DNA of 64,000 nt from Actinacidiphila sp. DG2A-62 (lineage in GTDB: Bacteria; Actinomycetota; Actinomycetes; Streptomycetales; Streptomycetaceae). The DNA lies in the NCBI RefSeq assembly GCF_035825295.1, contig NZ_JAYMGI010000002.1, forward strand, positions 4,159,001 to 4,223,000, in the 5' to 3' direction. Shown here piece after piece: positions 7,085-14,897 of the stretch (positions within the stretch are counted from its first letter, which is position 1; each line of letters starts with the position of its first letter). The notes under the pieces are model-generated. The model was not told the origin of the DNA. It searched no databases and worked only from the letters and a program-made list of their open reading frames with translations. The translations under genes and the position numbers were made by a program.

Positions 7085-8623
7085 TCACAGGCGCGGGCGC
7101 AGCAGCGTCGAGGGCTGCGGCAGCCGGGGCGGCGGGCGCAGCGTCGGCGTGCCCGGCGGCGGCGCGGCGCCGGCCAGCAGGAAGGACCAGTCCGCGGGCG
7201 CGGTGCACACCCGGCCCGGCGGGCGGTACGCGGCCGCGCGCACCCCGGCCGCGCGCAGCGTCGCAGCGACCGTCCACCGCCCCGCGTCGTCGCTGTGGAC
7301 GGCGATCCGGCCGCCGGGGGCCAGCGCCCGGGCGGCCAGCCCGTAGAACTCCTGCGAGTACAGCTTCGCGGAGTCCGAGCCGTCCGGCTCCGGCAGGTCC
7401 GCCAGGACCACGTCGTAGCCGCCGGCCGCGGCGGACGCGCTGCGGTCGCGGGCCCGGCCGCGCAGCCAGTCGAACGGGTCCGCGGCCACCGCGCGCACCC
7501 GCGGGTCGGCGAACGCGTGGCCGTTCAGCCCGGTCAGCCCGGGGTCGGTGCGGCCCAGCCGCAACAGCGCGGCGTCCGGCTCGACGACGGTCACCGCGCG
7601 CACCCCGGGGTGCCGGAGCACCGCGCCGAGGGCCACGCCGTCGCCGCCGCCGAGCACCAGGACGCGGCGGGCCGCCCCGGTCTCCAGCGCCGGATCGGCC
7701 AGGCCCCTGCCGTACGCCTCGGCGTCCGCGCCGCACAGCCGCAGCCGGCGGTCGGCGTAGAGCCGTAACGCGATCGATCCCGAGCACAGCGCGGGGCAGG
7801 ACCCGGTGAGCACCAGCTCCCGGCCGCCGCTCTGCTCGGCGACGCGCACCTCGCCGCCGTAGACCGCGCGGCGCGCCGCCCGTTCGTACGGCCCGGCGGC
7901 GGCGGCCGCGCAGGCGAGGACGGCGAGCACCGCGACGTTCCCGGTCAGCAGCCAGGCGCGGGCGCGGCGCGGCACGTCGGCGCGGAACAGCCAGAGCACC
8001 ACCGCGCCGCCGGCCACCGCGTTGACCACGCCGGTGGCGAGCGCGCCGGTGAGCTGCCCGAACCGCGGCAGCAGCAGGAACGGGAAGGCCAGGCCGCCGA
8101 CCAGCGCCCCCACGTAGTCCGCGGCGAACAGGTCGGCGACCGCGCCGCCCGCGTCCTGCCGTCTGATCCGCTGCACCAGCGTCATGAGCAGCGGCACCTC
8201 CGCGCCGATCAGCACGCCGATGGCGAAGGCGCACACCACGACGGCGGCGCGGGCCTGCCCGAACCACGCGAAGAAGCCGTAGAGCGCCATCACCGACAGG
8301 CCGCCGACCAGCGCGAGCACCGACTCAACGGCGGCGAAGGCCGCCGCGGCGCGCAGCCGCAGCCGCTTGGCGAGCAGCGAGCCGCAGCCCATCGCGAAGA
8401 CCATCACCGACAGCACGACGGACGCCTGCGTGACCGAGTCGCCGATCAGGTAGGAGGCGAGCGCCACCAGCTCCAGTTCGTAGACCAGGCCGCAGGCCGC
8501 GCAGACGAACACGGCGGCCAGCACCAGCGCGCGGGCCGGGCCCGGGGGCAGCGGCAGGCGCGCCCCGAGGGGCGGCGGCGGTGCGGCCCTGGTACGGCCG
8601 TGCTGGTCGATCATGCTGTGCAC
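7085..8623 (-). CDS. membrane-anchored spermidine-synthase-like (polyamine aminopropyltransferase fold) protein
   Basis: 512 aa. The N-terminal ~240 residues form about seven hydrophobic segments (LVLAAVFVCAACGLVYELEL onward). The C-terminal half is a spermidine-synthase/SAM-dependent methyltransferase-like Rossmann domain with VLVLGGGDGVALG near residue 315, VVEPDAALL near 345 and DVVLADLPEPDG near 400. Long membrane-fused relatives occur in many actinomycetes, but a role in polyamine synthesis is not proven. The shared neighbour, a DUF2617 gene, lies just upstream on the same strand, suggesting a joint cell-envelope function. The gene is convergent with the SCO5918-family gene. Confidence 0.85.
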   Translation of the reverse strand: MHSMIDQHGRTRAAPPPPLGARLPLPPGPARALVLAAVFVCAACGLVYELELVALASYLIGDSVTQASVVLSVMVFAMGCGSLLAKRLRLRAAAAFAAVESVLALVGGLSVMALYGFFAWFGQARAAVVVCAFAIGVLIGAEVPLLMTLVQRIRRQDAGGAVADLFAADYVGALVGGLAFPFLLLPRFGQLTGALATGVVNAVAGGAVVLWLFRADVPRRARAWLLTGNVAVLAVLACAAAAAGPYERAARRAVYGGEVRVAEQSGGRELVLTGSCPALCSGSIALRLYADRRLRLCGADAEAYGRGLADPALETGAARRVLVLGGGDGVALGAVLRHPGVRAVTVVEPDAALLRLGRTDPGLTGLNGHAFADPRVRAVAADPFDWLRGRARDRSASAAAGGYDVVLADLPEPDGSDSAKLYSQEFYGLAARALAPGGRIAVHSDDAGRWTVAATLRAAGVRAAAYRPPGRVCTAPADWSFLLAGAAPPPGTPTLRPPPRLPQPSTLLRPRL

Positions 8624-8765
8624 GCTATGTCAGGGGTTCGGCGCGGAAGGTCACTCACGCGGGTGGGATCGGCGGACGGGGGTTGACGCGGGCGGTGAGC
8701 GCGCCGGTGGGACGCGGGCGCGCCGGTGCGGCGCGGGGCGCCTCGGCGGGACGCGTGGCGGTGGC

Positions 8766-9287
8766 TCAGCGGATGCCGCTGACCCGGGTCCTGGTCGCGA
8801 CCAGCCGTCCCTCCTGCGGGTAGGCGTGCCAGGTCCACCACTGCACGCCGCCCTGCGCGCAGCGCACGAGCAGCGCGGTGAAGGCGTTCTCGTCGCCGGG
8901 GAAGGTGCCGGCGAGGCCGTGCGGATGGTCGGCGACCAGCGCGAGCAACTCCTGCGCCCGGCCGGCGAACCGGCCCTGTGAAAGCTTCTCGATGCGGGCC
9001 GCGAACTCGTAGTCCCACGGCCCGATCCGCTTGGACACCCCGAAGGGCAGCGGCGCCTGGCTGCCGGGCAGGCAGGCCACGGTCTCCGAGCAGGACCCGG
9101 AGTCCGCGCCGACCAGCACCTGGTGGGACGCGCCGAGCAGCCTTAACTCGACCTCGGCGCGCAGTCCTTGGGCGTCGTCGACCGCGACGCCGAGCACGGC
9201 GAGCGCGGGCAGCGGCTCTTTGCCGAGGGCCCATGCGAGGTCTCCCGCACGGGTGTCGGTGTAGGTGGTCTGAAGGGTGGTGAGCAT
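8766..9287 (-). CDS. DUF2617 family protein
   Basis: 173 aa from ATG 9287 (GGAG ends six bases upstream). An in-frame ATG at 9308 would add seven residues. Visible family features are LTTLQTTYTDTRAGDLAW at the N-terminus, SKRIGPWDYEFAARIEKL in the middle and GDENAFTALLVRC near the C-terminus, with aromatic WWTWHAYP after it. Family assignment is by recall of this sequence type next to the spermidine-synthase-like gene. No enzymatic function is known. No signal peptide, so probably cytoplasmic. Confidence 0.75.
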   Translation of the reverse strand: MLTTLQTTYTDTRAGDLAWALGKEPLPALAVLGVAVDDAQGLRAEVELRLLGASHQVLVGADSGSCSETVACLPGSQAPLPFGVSKRIGPWDYEFAARIEKLSQGRFAGRAQELLALVADHPHGLAGTFPGDENAFTALLVRCAQGGVQWWTWHAYPQEGRLVATRTRVSGIR

Positions 9288-9814
9288 GGGTCGGCTCCGC
9301 AGGCGCACAGGAGATCAGGCATGCGGTGGGCCGCGCGACGCTCACACGATCGCGTCGCGCCGGCCGCGCGCATGCGGTGGATCTGGCACGGTGGAGGTGC
9401 GGGTCGGTTTCCGGCCAGGACGGCGCGGCGGCCCGCACCCACGTGAGTCCGCGGACCCCAGGGGCATGTCGGCGTGTCCACGGGTGTCCGATGCCTACGC
9501 AACCACGAAACCGGCTGCTGTCTCAGCCTTTTTACTGTTCTGTGCGAACTTTCCATCCTTGGGAGCGCTTGTGGGCTCAGGTGTTCACAGCCGTACGCCT
9601 CCGGTGCGCGCGTGACGGCCGAGAACGGCCGAGAACGGCCGAGAACGGCCGGAAAGCGGCGGTCCCGGGCGCGCACCGGGCCGCGGACGGCCGCGCGTAC
9701 CCGAGCGCGGCCGCGCATGCGCGAGGATGGCGCGTGGACGACCGACGGATCGGCGGACGGATGCGCGGACGCGTCGGCGGACGGCACGGCACCCGGGGTG
9801 AGGACGGTGGAGAG
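9288..9814. other. 527-bp intergenic region with a small hairpin-T5 and a 10-bp tandem repeat
   Basis: No convincing gene was found. GGCTG/CAGCC (9513-9528) with T5 at 9529-9533 is a small terminator-like hairpin in a locally AT-richer patch (about 9500-9580). The 10-bp unit GGCCGAGAAC is repeated three times at about 9617-9646. The region must hold the promoters of the divergent DUF2617 and aminotransferase genes. Confidence 0.4.
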
Positions 9815-10984
9815 ATGAGCGGCAGGCCGCTGCTGAACCGCAGGCTGGACGGGCTCGGGACGACGATCTTCGCGGAGATGTCCGCGCTGGCGGCGGCCAC
9901 CGGCGCGATCAACCTCGGCCAGGGCTTCCCGGACACGGACGGCCCGGAGGCGATCCGGGAGGCAGCCGTGCGCGCGCTCCGGGACGGTCGCGGTAACCAG
10001 TACCCGCCGGGGCCGGGCGTACCGGAGCTGCGCCACGCGATCGCGGACCACCAACGCCGCTTCTACGGGCAGGACGTCGACCCCGACGCCGAGGTCCTCG
10101 TCACCGCGGGCGCCACCGAGGCCATCGCCGCGGCCATGCTCGCGCTGCTCGAACCCGGCGACGAGGTCATCGCGTTCGAGCCCTTCTACGACTCCTACGC
10201 GGCGTGCGTCGCGATGGCCGGCGGCGTCCGCGTCCCGCTGACGCTGCACGCCCCCGACTTCCGCCCCGACCTCGACGCGCTACGGGCGGCCGTCACCCCG
10301 CGCACCCGCCTGCTCCTGCTGAACAGCCCGCACAACCCGACCGGCACGGTCCTCACCCGCGCCGAGGCGACCGCGATCGCCGAACTGGCCGTCGAACGCG
10401 ACCTCCTCGTGGTCACCGACGAGGTCTACGAACACCTCGTCTTCGACGGCGAGCACATCCCGCTGTCCACCCTCCCCGGCATGCGCAACCGCACGGTCGC
10501 CATCTCCTCGGCGGGCAAGACCTTCTCCTTCACAGGCTGGAAGGTCGGCTGGATCACGTCGACGCCGGAGCTGGTCGCCGCGGTCCGCACCGCCAAGCAG
10601 TTCCTCACCTACGTCGCCTCGGGCCCCTTCCAGTACGCCGTCGCCGAGGCCCTCGCGCTGCCCGACGCGTACTACACCGGCGTCCGCGACGACCTCCGCG
10701 CCAAGCGCGACCTGCTCGCCGACGGCCTCACCGACGCCGGCTTCGAGGTCCACCGCCCCCAGGGCACGTACTTCATCACCACCGACATCGCCCCCCTCGG
10801 CGAGAAAGACGCCCTCGCCTTCTGCCGCGCCCTCCCCACCCGCTGCGGCGTGGTCGCCGTCCCCAACTCCGTCTTCTACGACCACCCCACCGCCGGCCGC
10901 ACCCAGGTCCGCTTCGCCTTCTGCAAACGCGAGGAAGTCCTGCGCACCGCCGCCGACCGTTTGCGCGAGGCATTCACCGGCTGA
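9815..10984 (+). CDS. class I/II PLP-dependent aminotransferase (DapC / kynurenine aminotransferase-like)
   Basis: 389 aa, normal length. Motifs: INLGQGFPDTDGP at the N-terminus, VTAGATEAIAAAM, NSPHNPTG near residue 170, DEVYEHLVFDG near 205, and the PLP-lysine segment SSAGKTFSFTGWKVGW with the lysine near 235. GGTGGAG precedes the ATG at 9815. Family members transfer amino groups from glutamate, and close relatives are annotated as N-succinyldiaminopimelate aminotransferase (lysine/peptidoglycan precursor pathway) or kynurenine/methionine aminotransferase. The sequence alone does not choose between these. The last 434 bp are duplicated exactly at 11861-12294, and a shorter decayed copy is at 14697-14798. 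Confidence 0.92.
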   Translation: MSGRPLLNRRLDGLGTTIFAEMSALAAATGAINLGQGFPDTDGPEAIREAAVRALRDGRGNQYPPGPGVPELRHAIADHQRRFYGQDVDPDAEVLVTAGATEAIAAAMLALLEPGDEVIAFEPFYDSYAACVAMAGGVRVPLTLHAPDFRPDLDALRAAVTPRTRLLLLNSPHNPTGTVLTRAEATAIAELAVERDLLVVTDEVYEHLVFDGEHIPLSTLPGMRNRTVAISSAGKTFSFTGWKVGWITSTPELVAAVRTAKQFLTYVASGPFQYAVAEALALPDAYYTGVRDDLRAKRDLLADGLTDAGFEVHRPQGTYFITTDIAPLGEKDALAFCRALPTRCGVVAVPNSVFYDHPTAGRTQVRFAFCKREEVLRTAADRLREAFTG

Positions 10985-10987
10985 GCC
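10554..10987 (+). repeat. 434-bp direct repeat, copy A (3' end of the intact aminotransferase gene)
   Basis: By direct reading, positions 10554-10987 are identical base for base to 11861-12294, offset 1307. The match starts inside the codon before TSTPELVAAV and ends three bases after the stop codon. Beyond that the flanks diverge abruptly (CCCC versus GGGG). Identity without a single change argues for a recent duplication. Confidence 0.97.
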
Positions 10988-11058
10988 CCCCGTCAGGCTC
11001 TCAGCTTCCCGAGCGGCGGCCCGCCTGTGGCTCTACCGGAAGCCTCATGCACCCGTGG

Positions 11059-11091
11059 TGGTACATGGACTAGTATTGGTACATGTCCATG
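11059..11091 (+). promoter_or_regulatory. vapB promoter/operator, probably leaderless
   Basis: A perfect -10 hexamer TAGTAT (11071-11076) is spaced so that transcription would start at the A of the vapB ATG (11083). Two direct repeats TGGTACATG (11059-11067 and 11077-11085, period 18) and an inverted pair CATGGAC/GTCCATG (11064-11070, 11085-11091) overlap it. This layout suits autorepression by a ribbon-helix-helix antitoxin. No TTGAC-like -35 or ribosome site was found. Confidence 0.55.
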
Positions 11092-11343
11092 AAGCGCACG
11101 AACGTCTACGCCGATCCCGAGGATCTCGCGATCATCAAAGAAGCGGCTGCCAGGCAAGGCATCAGTGAGGCCGAGATCATCCGCCAGGGAATCCACCTTG
11201 CCGCCATGGCGAACCGGGTCTGGGACGAGCCCCTGTTCTCCCGCACCTTCGAAGGCTCCGGCCGTACCCCGTCCAAGGAGGACGTGCGAAACGCGGTGGC
11301 TGATGCCGTCCGACAGGAAAGCGGCTCCGAGGCAGCCTCGTGA
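11083..11343 (+). CDS. vapB: VapB-type antitoxin (ribbon-helix-helix)
   Basis: 86 aa. MKRTNVYADPEDLAIIKEAA followed by ISEAEIIRQGIHLAA has the strand-helix-helix spacing of CopG/Arc DNA-binding domains (residues ~3-45). The remaining tail (VWDEPLFSRTFEG) would wrap the toxin. The antitoxin should neutralise the adjacent PIN-domain RNase and repress its own promoter. Its stop overlaps the toxin start (GTGA). ATGs at 11083 and 11089 are both possible starts. I prefer 11083 because the -10 hexamer places +1 there. It lies between two copies of the aminotransferase 3' end. Confidence 0.85.
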   Translation: MSMKRTNVYADPEDLAIIKEAAARQGISEAEIIRQGIHLAAMANRVWDEPLFSRTFEGSGRTPSKEDVRNAVADAVRQESGSEAAS

Positions 11344-11783
11344 TTGTCGTCATCGCCGACACATCGGGCCTACTGGCCGCGCTCGACTCCGCGCACCCGG
11401 AGCACGGGGGTGCCAACGAGGCGCTCATGACCGCCGGCCTCCTTGTCATGTCGCCGCTGCTGCTCGCCGAGATCGACCATGTCGCCACCCGTGAACTGGG
11501 ACGGGAAGCCGCGGTCAGCGCGATCGACGACATCCGCCGCTGGATGCGTGTAAGCCGGATCGTCGTGCCCGAGATCACCGAGGTCCACCTCGCGACGGCC
11601 CAGTCCGTGAGGGCCAGGTACCGTGCGCTCAACCTCGATCTCGCCGACGCGGTGAACGTCGCCCTCGCGTCCGACTACGACACGGACGCGGTCCTCACTC
11701 TCGACCGCCGCGACTTCCGCGCCGTGCGCCCTCTGGGCCGCCACAAGGTTTTCCGTGTCCTGCCCGACGACCTCCCGCTCTGA
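11340..11783 (+). CDS. vapC: VapC-type PIN-domain ribonuclease toxin
   Basis: 147 aa from GTG 11340. The PIN-domain acidic residues are in place: D7 (VIADTSG), E44 (LLLAEIDHVA), D103 (NLDLADAVNVALA) and D122 (VLTLDRRDF), the expected Mg2+-binding quartet. Such enzymes cleave tRNA or rRNA and arrest translation when the antitoxin is degraded. Start overlaps the vapB stop (GTGA), ensuring coupled synthesis. Downstream are 77 unique bases and then the 434-bp aminotransferase repeat. All active-site residues are intact, so it should be functional. Confidence 0.88.
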   Translation: MIVVIADTSGLLAALDSAHPEHGGANEALMTAGLLVMSPLLLAEIDHVATRELGREAAVSAIDDIRRWMRVSRIVVPEITEVHLATAQSVRARYRALNLDLADAVNVALASDYDTDAVLTLDRRDFRAVRPLGRHKVFRVLPDDLPL

Positions 11784-11860
11784 GCCCGCTCGCGGCGCGG
11801 CCGACAGTGCCTTTGCGCGGCGAGCCGGCGGATGGGTGGGTGAACGAGGAGTGGCCTGGG

Positions 11861-12294
11861 TCACGTCGACGCCGGAGCTGGTCGCCGCGGTCCGCACCGC
11901 CAAGCAGTTCCTCACCTACGTCGCCTCGGGCCCCTTCCAGTACGCCGTCGCCGAGGCCCTCGCGCTGCCCGACGCGTACTACACCGGCGTCCGCGACGAC
12001 CTCCGCGCCAAGCGCGACCTGCTCGCCGACGGCCTCACCGACGCCGGCTTCGAGGTCCACCGCCCCCAGGGCACGTACTTCATCACCACCGACATCGCCC
12101 CCCTCGGCGAGAAAGACGCCCTCGCCTTCTGCCGCGCCCTCCCCACCCGCTGCGGCGTGGTCGCCGTCCCCAACTCCGTCTTCTACGACCACCCCACCGC
12201 CGGCCGCACCCAGGTCCGCTTCGCCTTCTGCAAACGCGAGGAAGTCCTGCGCACCGCCGCCGACCGTTTGCGCGAGGCATTCACCGGCTGAGCC
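11861..12294 (+). pseudogene. aminotransferase 3' fragment, perfect duplicate (copy B)
   Basis: Encodes the last 142 residues of the aminotransferase, including its stop at 12289-12291, without start, PLP lysine or N-terminal domain, so it cannot be functional. It is identical to 10554-10987. The left junction TCACGTCG is shared by both copies; bases before it differ (GGA versus GGG). Confidence 0.95.
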
Positions 12295-12338
12295 GGGGGG
12301 CGCCGTGGCCCAGCCGTGAGAACAGCGTCAGGCCGTGT

Positions 12339-13400
12339 TCAGTCCTCTGCGGCATGGCTTGTTCGGGCATCGCGCTCCGCGAGGCGAGAGAGGACCGCTT
12401 CCGCCAGCGCGCGAAACTCCCGGAAGCAGGTCTGGACGTACTTCTGTGTGCTGCCGAGCGCCCCATCGGCTGGCTTGAGGTCGAACATCGGCTTCCGAGC
12501 GTCGTGGGCCAGCGGCATGAGGCTTCGGTAGTTTCTCAGCGTCGCGATCTCGTAGGAACGATCAGTGGAAGATGCCGTCTCCTGACCCAGTACAGCCGTG
12601 CCGAAAACCCACGGGATACGCTCCAACCATCGGGCGTACGCCTTGACCGGGCGGTCGAGACGCATCTCGGGTTGCATGATCACATACCCGAGAGGCCGCA
12701 TCAGCGCCTTGGGTGCTGAGATATTGCTGGGCACACGGGGCAAAATGGCCTGTTGCCAGTCCTGCCGCCAGTTCCGCAGCGTCGGGCCGAGATTACGCAG
12801 GCCCTTGAGAGAAAAGAGGTCCGCCGCTAGCGGCATGAGCACGGCGTCTGCAGCGAGAAGCGAAGCTCTGTTGATCGCACCCAGGTTGGGACCGATGTCG
12901 ATCAAGACGATGTCTGCTTCCACCGCCTCGGCGGCATCCTGGACGATGCGATGGAAAGCAGTTGTCGTCCTGATTGCCGCAATATCCCCTGCGTAGGTTT
13001 TGAACCATTCATTGGAGAGCTTGTCCTCGAATCGGCTCAATTCGAGACTTCCGGGCAGCAACCAGAGACCCGGTGCCAGAGCGGCGGGTCGGACCGTCTT
13101 GATGTCGCCCGTGCCTTCAAGGATAGGACGGACGGCGTCAGCAATCGTCTGGCCAGGACCGACCCGTCCGGTGGCGGGGAAGGCAGGGTTCTTCACGCCC
13201 TGCTCGATGAGCTCGGAGGAGTCCTCCCACAGTTCCTCCAGTTCCGTCTCGTCCAGACACATGGCCGTGAGGTTCGACTGCGGATCGAGATCCACCGCGA
13301 GAACGCGAAAGCCGATGCGCTGGAACATGTGCGCCAGATGATAAGCCAGAGTGGTCTTTCCGACTCCACCCTTGTTGTTGAAGAGCGCAATGGACGTCAT
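12339..13400 (-). CDS. ParA-like P-loop ATPase (partner of the AlbA_2/HATPase protein)
   Basis: 353 aa from ATG 13400 (GGAGGG upstream; ATGA overlap with the preceding gene). A deviant Walker A NNKGGVGKTT lies near residues 8-17, the A' motif VDLDPQSNL follows, and Walker B-like ADIVLIDIGPNLGA is near 165. These identify the ParA/MinD/Soj class of dimerising ATPases that partition DNA or position complexes. The C-terminal half (LERIPWVFG, SYEIATLRNYRSLMPLAH) resembles chromosomal Soj-like proteins found apart from any parB. No parB or parS is nearby. Pairing with an AlbA_2 protein suggests a dedicated two-gene module, possibly defence or element maintenance, but this is not established. Confidence 0.85.
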   Translation of the reverse strand: MTSIALFNNKGGVGKTTLAYHLAHMFQRIGFRVLAVDLDPQSNLTAMCLDETELEELWEDSSELIEQGVKNPAFPATGRVGPGQTIADAVRPILEGTGDIKTVRPAALAPGLWLLPGSLELSRFEDKLSNEWFKTYAGDIAAIRTTTAFHRIVQDAAEAVEADIVLIDIGPNLGAINRASLLAADAVLMPLAADLFSLKGLRNLGPTLRNWRQDWQQAILPRVPSNISAPKALMRPLGYVIMQPEMRLDRPVKAYARWLERIPWVFGTAVLGQETASSTDRSYEIATLRNYRSLMPLAHDARKPMFDLKPADGALGSTQKYVQTCFREFRALAEAVLSRLAERDARTSHAAED

Positions 13401-14602
13401 GACGCCCTCCTCAGGGTCACCGACCACGATGACTCATCCACCTGGAACTCGGGCGGAGGATTGCCGTTGCGCTCCAGAGCAGCGCGGATCCGCCCGATGC
13501 CTCGGCCGAACCGGTTGACGTAGCCGAGTGACTTCATCGCAGCAGCCAGCGAAGGATTGCGGTAGTCGTTCACACGGTCGAAGTTGTCGCTTCGAACCTG
13601 CCCGTAGGGGCCGCCCGGATTGGTGACCTCAATCCTGTCGTCGAACCACGCGATGCGAGTCGCAGCATAGGAGGTCTCGTAGTTACGGTGCATGAGTGCA
13701 TTCATGCAGACCTCTCGTAGGGCCTCGAATGGATATTCGGGCCGTTGTTTCTCGCGGAAGCCGTCCTCCACCAATCGGGTCCGGAGATGTCCGCGGAGGA
13801 CGGGCTCCAAGCGTGCGGCAGTGTCAACGATGTTCTGCCGCAACTCTTGGTCGTCAGCGATCGGAGCGTCGAAGTCGACGCCTTGGTAACGAACAAACTG
13901 CACGTACGCACCCGGGATGAAACTGCTCGGGTCGAAACCCACCACCAACAGACCCAGCACAGTCGGAACCGGGTCGTCCACCGAGCGAGCCAGATGCAGC
14001 GAGGCCAGTTGCTGAGGCAATGGCCGCCCGTTCTCCTCGATCACGTCCGGGTCGACCACCGCCGGCAGGTATGTACCGCGGAAGAGTTCGAGGTCAAGGT
14101 CGTGCAGTGTGCTCGACGGCAACAGCCGGGTGTCGTAGGGGCCATCGGCGGCACGGCGACGCTCAGTCAGTACCCGTTCGTCCTCGCGCGTCGCCCGTCG
14201 TGTCGTGGGACCGGGACGCACCCAGACAACTCCCTCGAACCGCACAGGCGGCGTTGCCGACGCCTCCACATGAATATGGATCACCTGTTTGCCGCGATAG
14301 ACGGCCGCCTCGACGGTGAACGAAGGACGGTCGAGGATCCGGCCGTCGTCCCTGAGATCCGTCAGCGCGAGCAGTGCCCGATCGCTGACGTCGACGCCGT
14401 CAAGCGGTTCCCCCTTGTCGTCCACTCCAATGAGGATGTCTCCGCCTCCGTGCCCGGCGAGGTCATTGGCCATCGCGCACACGGCATTGCCGATCGCGTC
14501 GCCGCGCCTGCCCTCGCGCTTCGCAGTGCTCTTGAACTCTAGCCACGGCGTCTCTCGGGTACCCAGGGCATCGGCCAGGTCTGGAGTGCTCACGGTCGCC
14601 AT
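13397..14602 (-). CDS. AlbA_2 (Schlafen-type) DNA-binding domain plus HATPase_c_4 protein
   Basis: 401 aa. The N-terminal ~130 residues match AlbA_2/SLFN-type domains: ETPWLEFKSTAKRE, GGGDILIGVDDKGEPLDGVD and the strand VVWVRPGPTTRRAT. The C-terminal part carries a GHKL-type ATPase signature of the RecG-like HATPase_c_4 class: FEALREVCMNALMHRNYE near 285, VTNPGG near 320, and NPSLAAAMKSLGYVNRFGRG near 350. Such proteins appear as transcription regulators or as parts of defence loci; a nuclease role is not evident. It is first in an operon with the ParA-like gene (ATGA overlap). GC3 is lower than in flanking genes. Confidence 0.82.
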   Translation of the reverse strand: MATVSTPDLADALGTRETPWLEFKSTAKREGRRGDAIGNAVCAMANDLAGHGGGDILIGVDDKGEPLDGVDVSDRALLALTDLRDDGRILDRPSFTVEAAVYRGKQVIHIHVEASATPPVRFEGVVWVRPGPTTRRATREDERVLTERRRAADGPYDTRLLPSSTLHDLDLELFRGTYLPAVVDPDVIEENGRPLPQQLASLHLARSVDDPVPTVLGLLVVGFDPSSFIPGAYVQFVRYQGVDFDAPIADDQELRQNIVDTAARLEPVLRGHLRTRLVEDGFREKQRPEYPFEALREVCMNALMHRNYETSYAATRIAWFDDRIEVTNPGGPYGQVRSDNFDRVNDYRNPSLAAAMKSLGYVNRFGRGIGRIRAALERNGNPPPEFQVDESSWSVTLRRAS

Positions 14603-14696
14603 TCTTCATCATGGCTGCTCATCGGCGCGGGAACCTAGGTGGGAGGGATCAGCGGATGCGGACAGGGCATCTCCTGGAGAAGCGCACAGCCGCCGC

Positions 14697-14798
14697 TGCC
14701 CCACAGGCGGCCGCGCCCAAATTCGCTTCGCCTTCTGCACACGCGAGGACGTCCCGCGCACCGCCGCCGACCGTTCGCGCGAGGCGTTCTGCGGGTGA
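14697..14798 (+). pseudogene. decayed third copy of the aminotransferase 3' end
   Basis: Frame reading gives QIRFAFCTREDVPRTAADRS then REAFCG and a stop. This parallels QVRFAFCKREEVLRTAADRL then REAFTG-stop of the intact gene. Similarity extends left through GGCGGCCGCGCCC to about 14697 and then ends. At least ten substitutions over ~80 bp indicate an older event than the identical copy B. Confidence 0.85.
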
Positions 14799-14897
14799 GT
14801 TCCGCGCAGGGCGTCCTGTCCGACGGCCATCGAAAACGGCTTGTCAGCGTCCTTTGCGGCGAACTAGCGTTCGGGTTCCCTGACCGACCATCAGAAT

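Larger units (their letters stand above)
10988..14798. other. accretion island downstream of the aminotransferase gene (vapBC and parA/albA modules separated by copied 3' ends)
   Basis: The order is: intact aminotransferase, vapBC, exact 3' copy, parA-like/albA-like operon, decayed 3' copy, then ordinary chromosome. Each cargo module is therefore closed on its right by a copy of the same gene end. The pattern resembles serial integration at a gene's 3' end by an element that carries a replacement 3' segment. No integrase or transposase is visible here, so the mechanism is inferred. The second module uses codons rare in this genome (CTA, TTT, TCT, TAT, CAT), which supports foreign origin. Confidence 0.55.

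Noticed and set aside
9474..9818. Small open frame with Cys-rich N-terminus in the 9.3-9.8 kb gap
   Set aside because: No ribosome site, no domain, and the 3' half becomes Arg/Thr/Ala low complexity over a tandem repeat and the aminotransferase promoter.
10988..14798. Integrase, transposase or inverted-repeat IS ends in the accretion region
   Set aside because: None found on either strand; boundaries are only copies of the aminotransferase end, so I did not call a classical mobile element.
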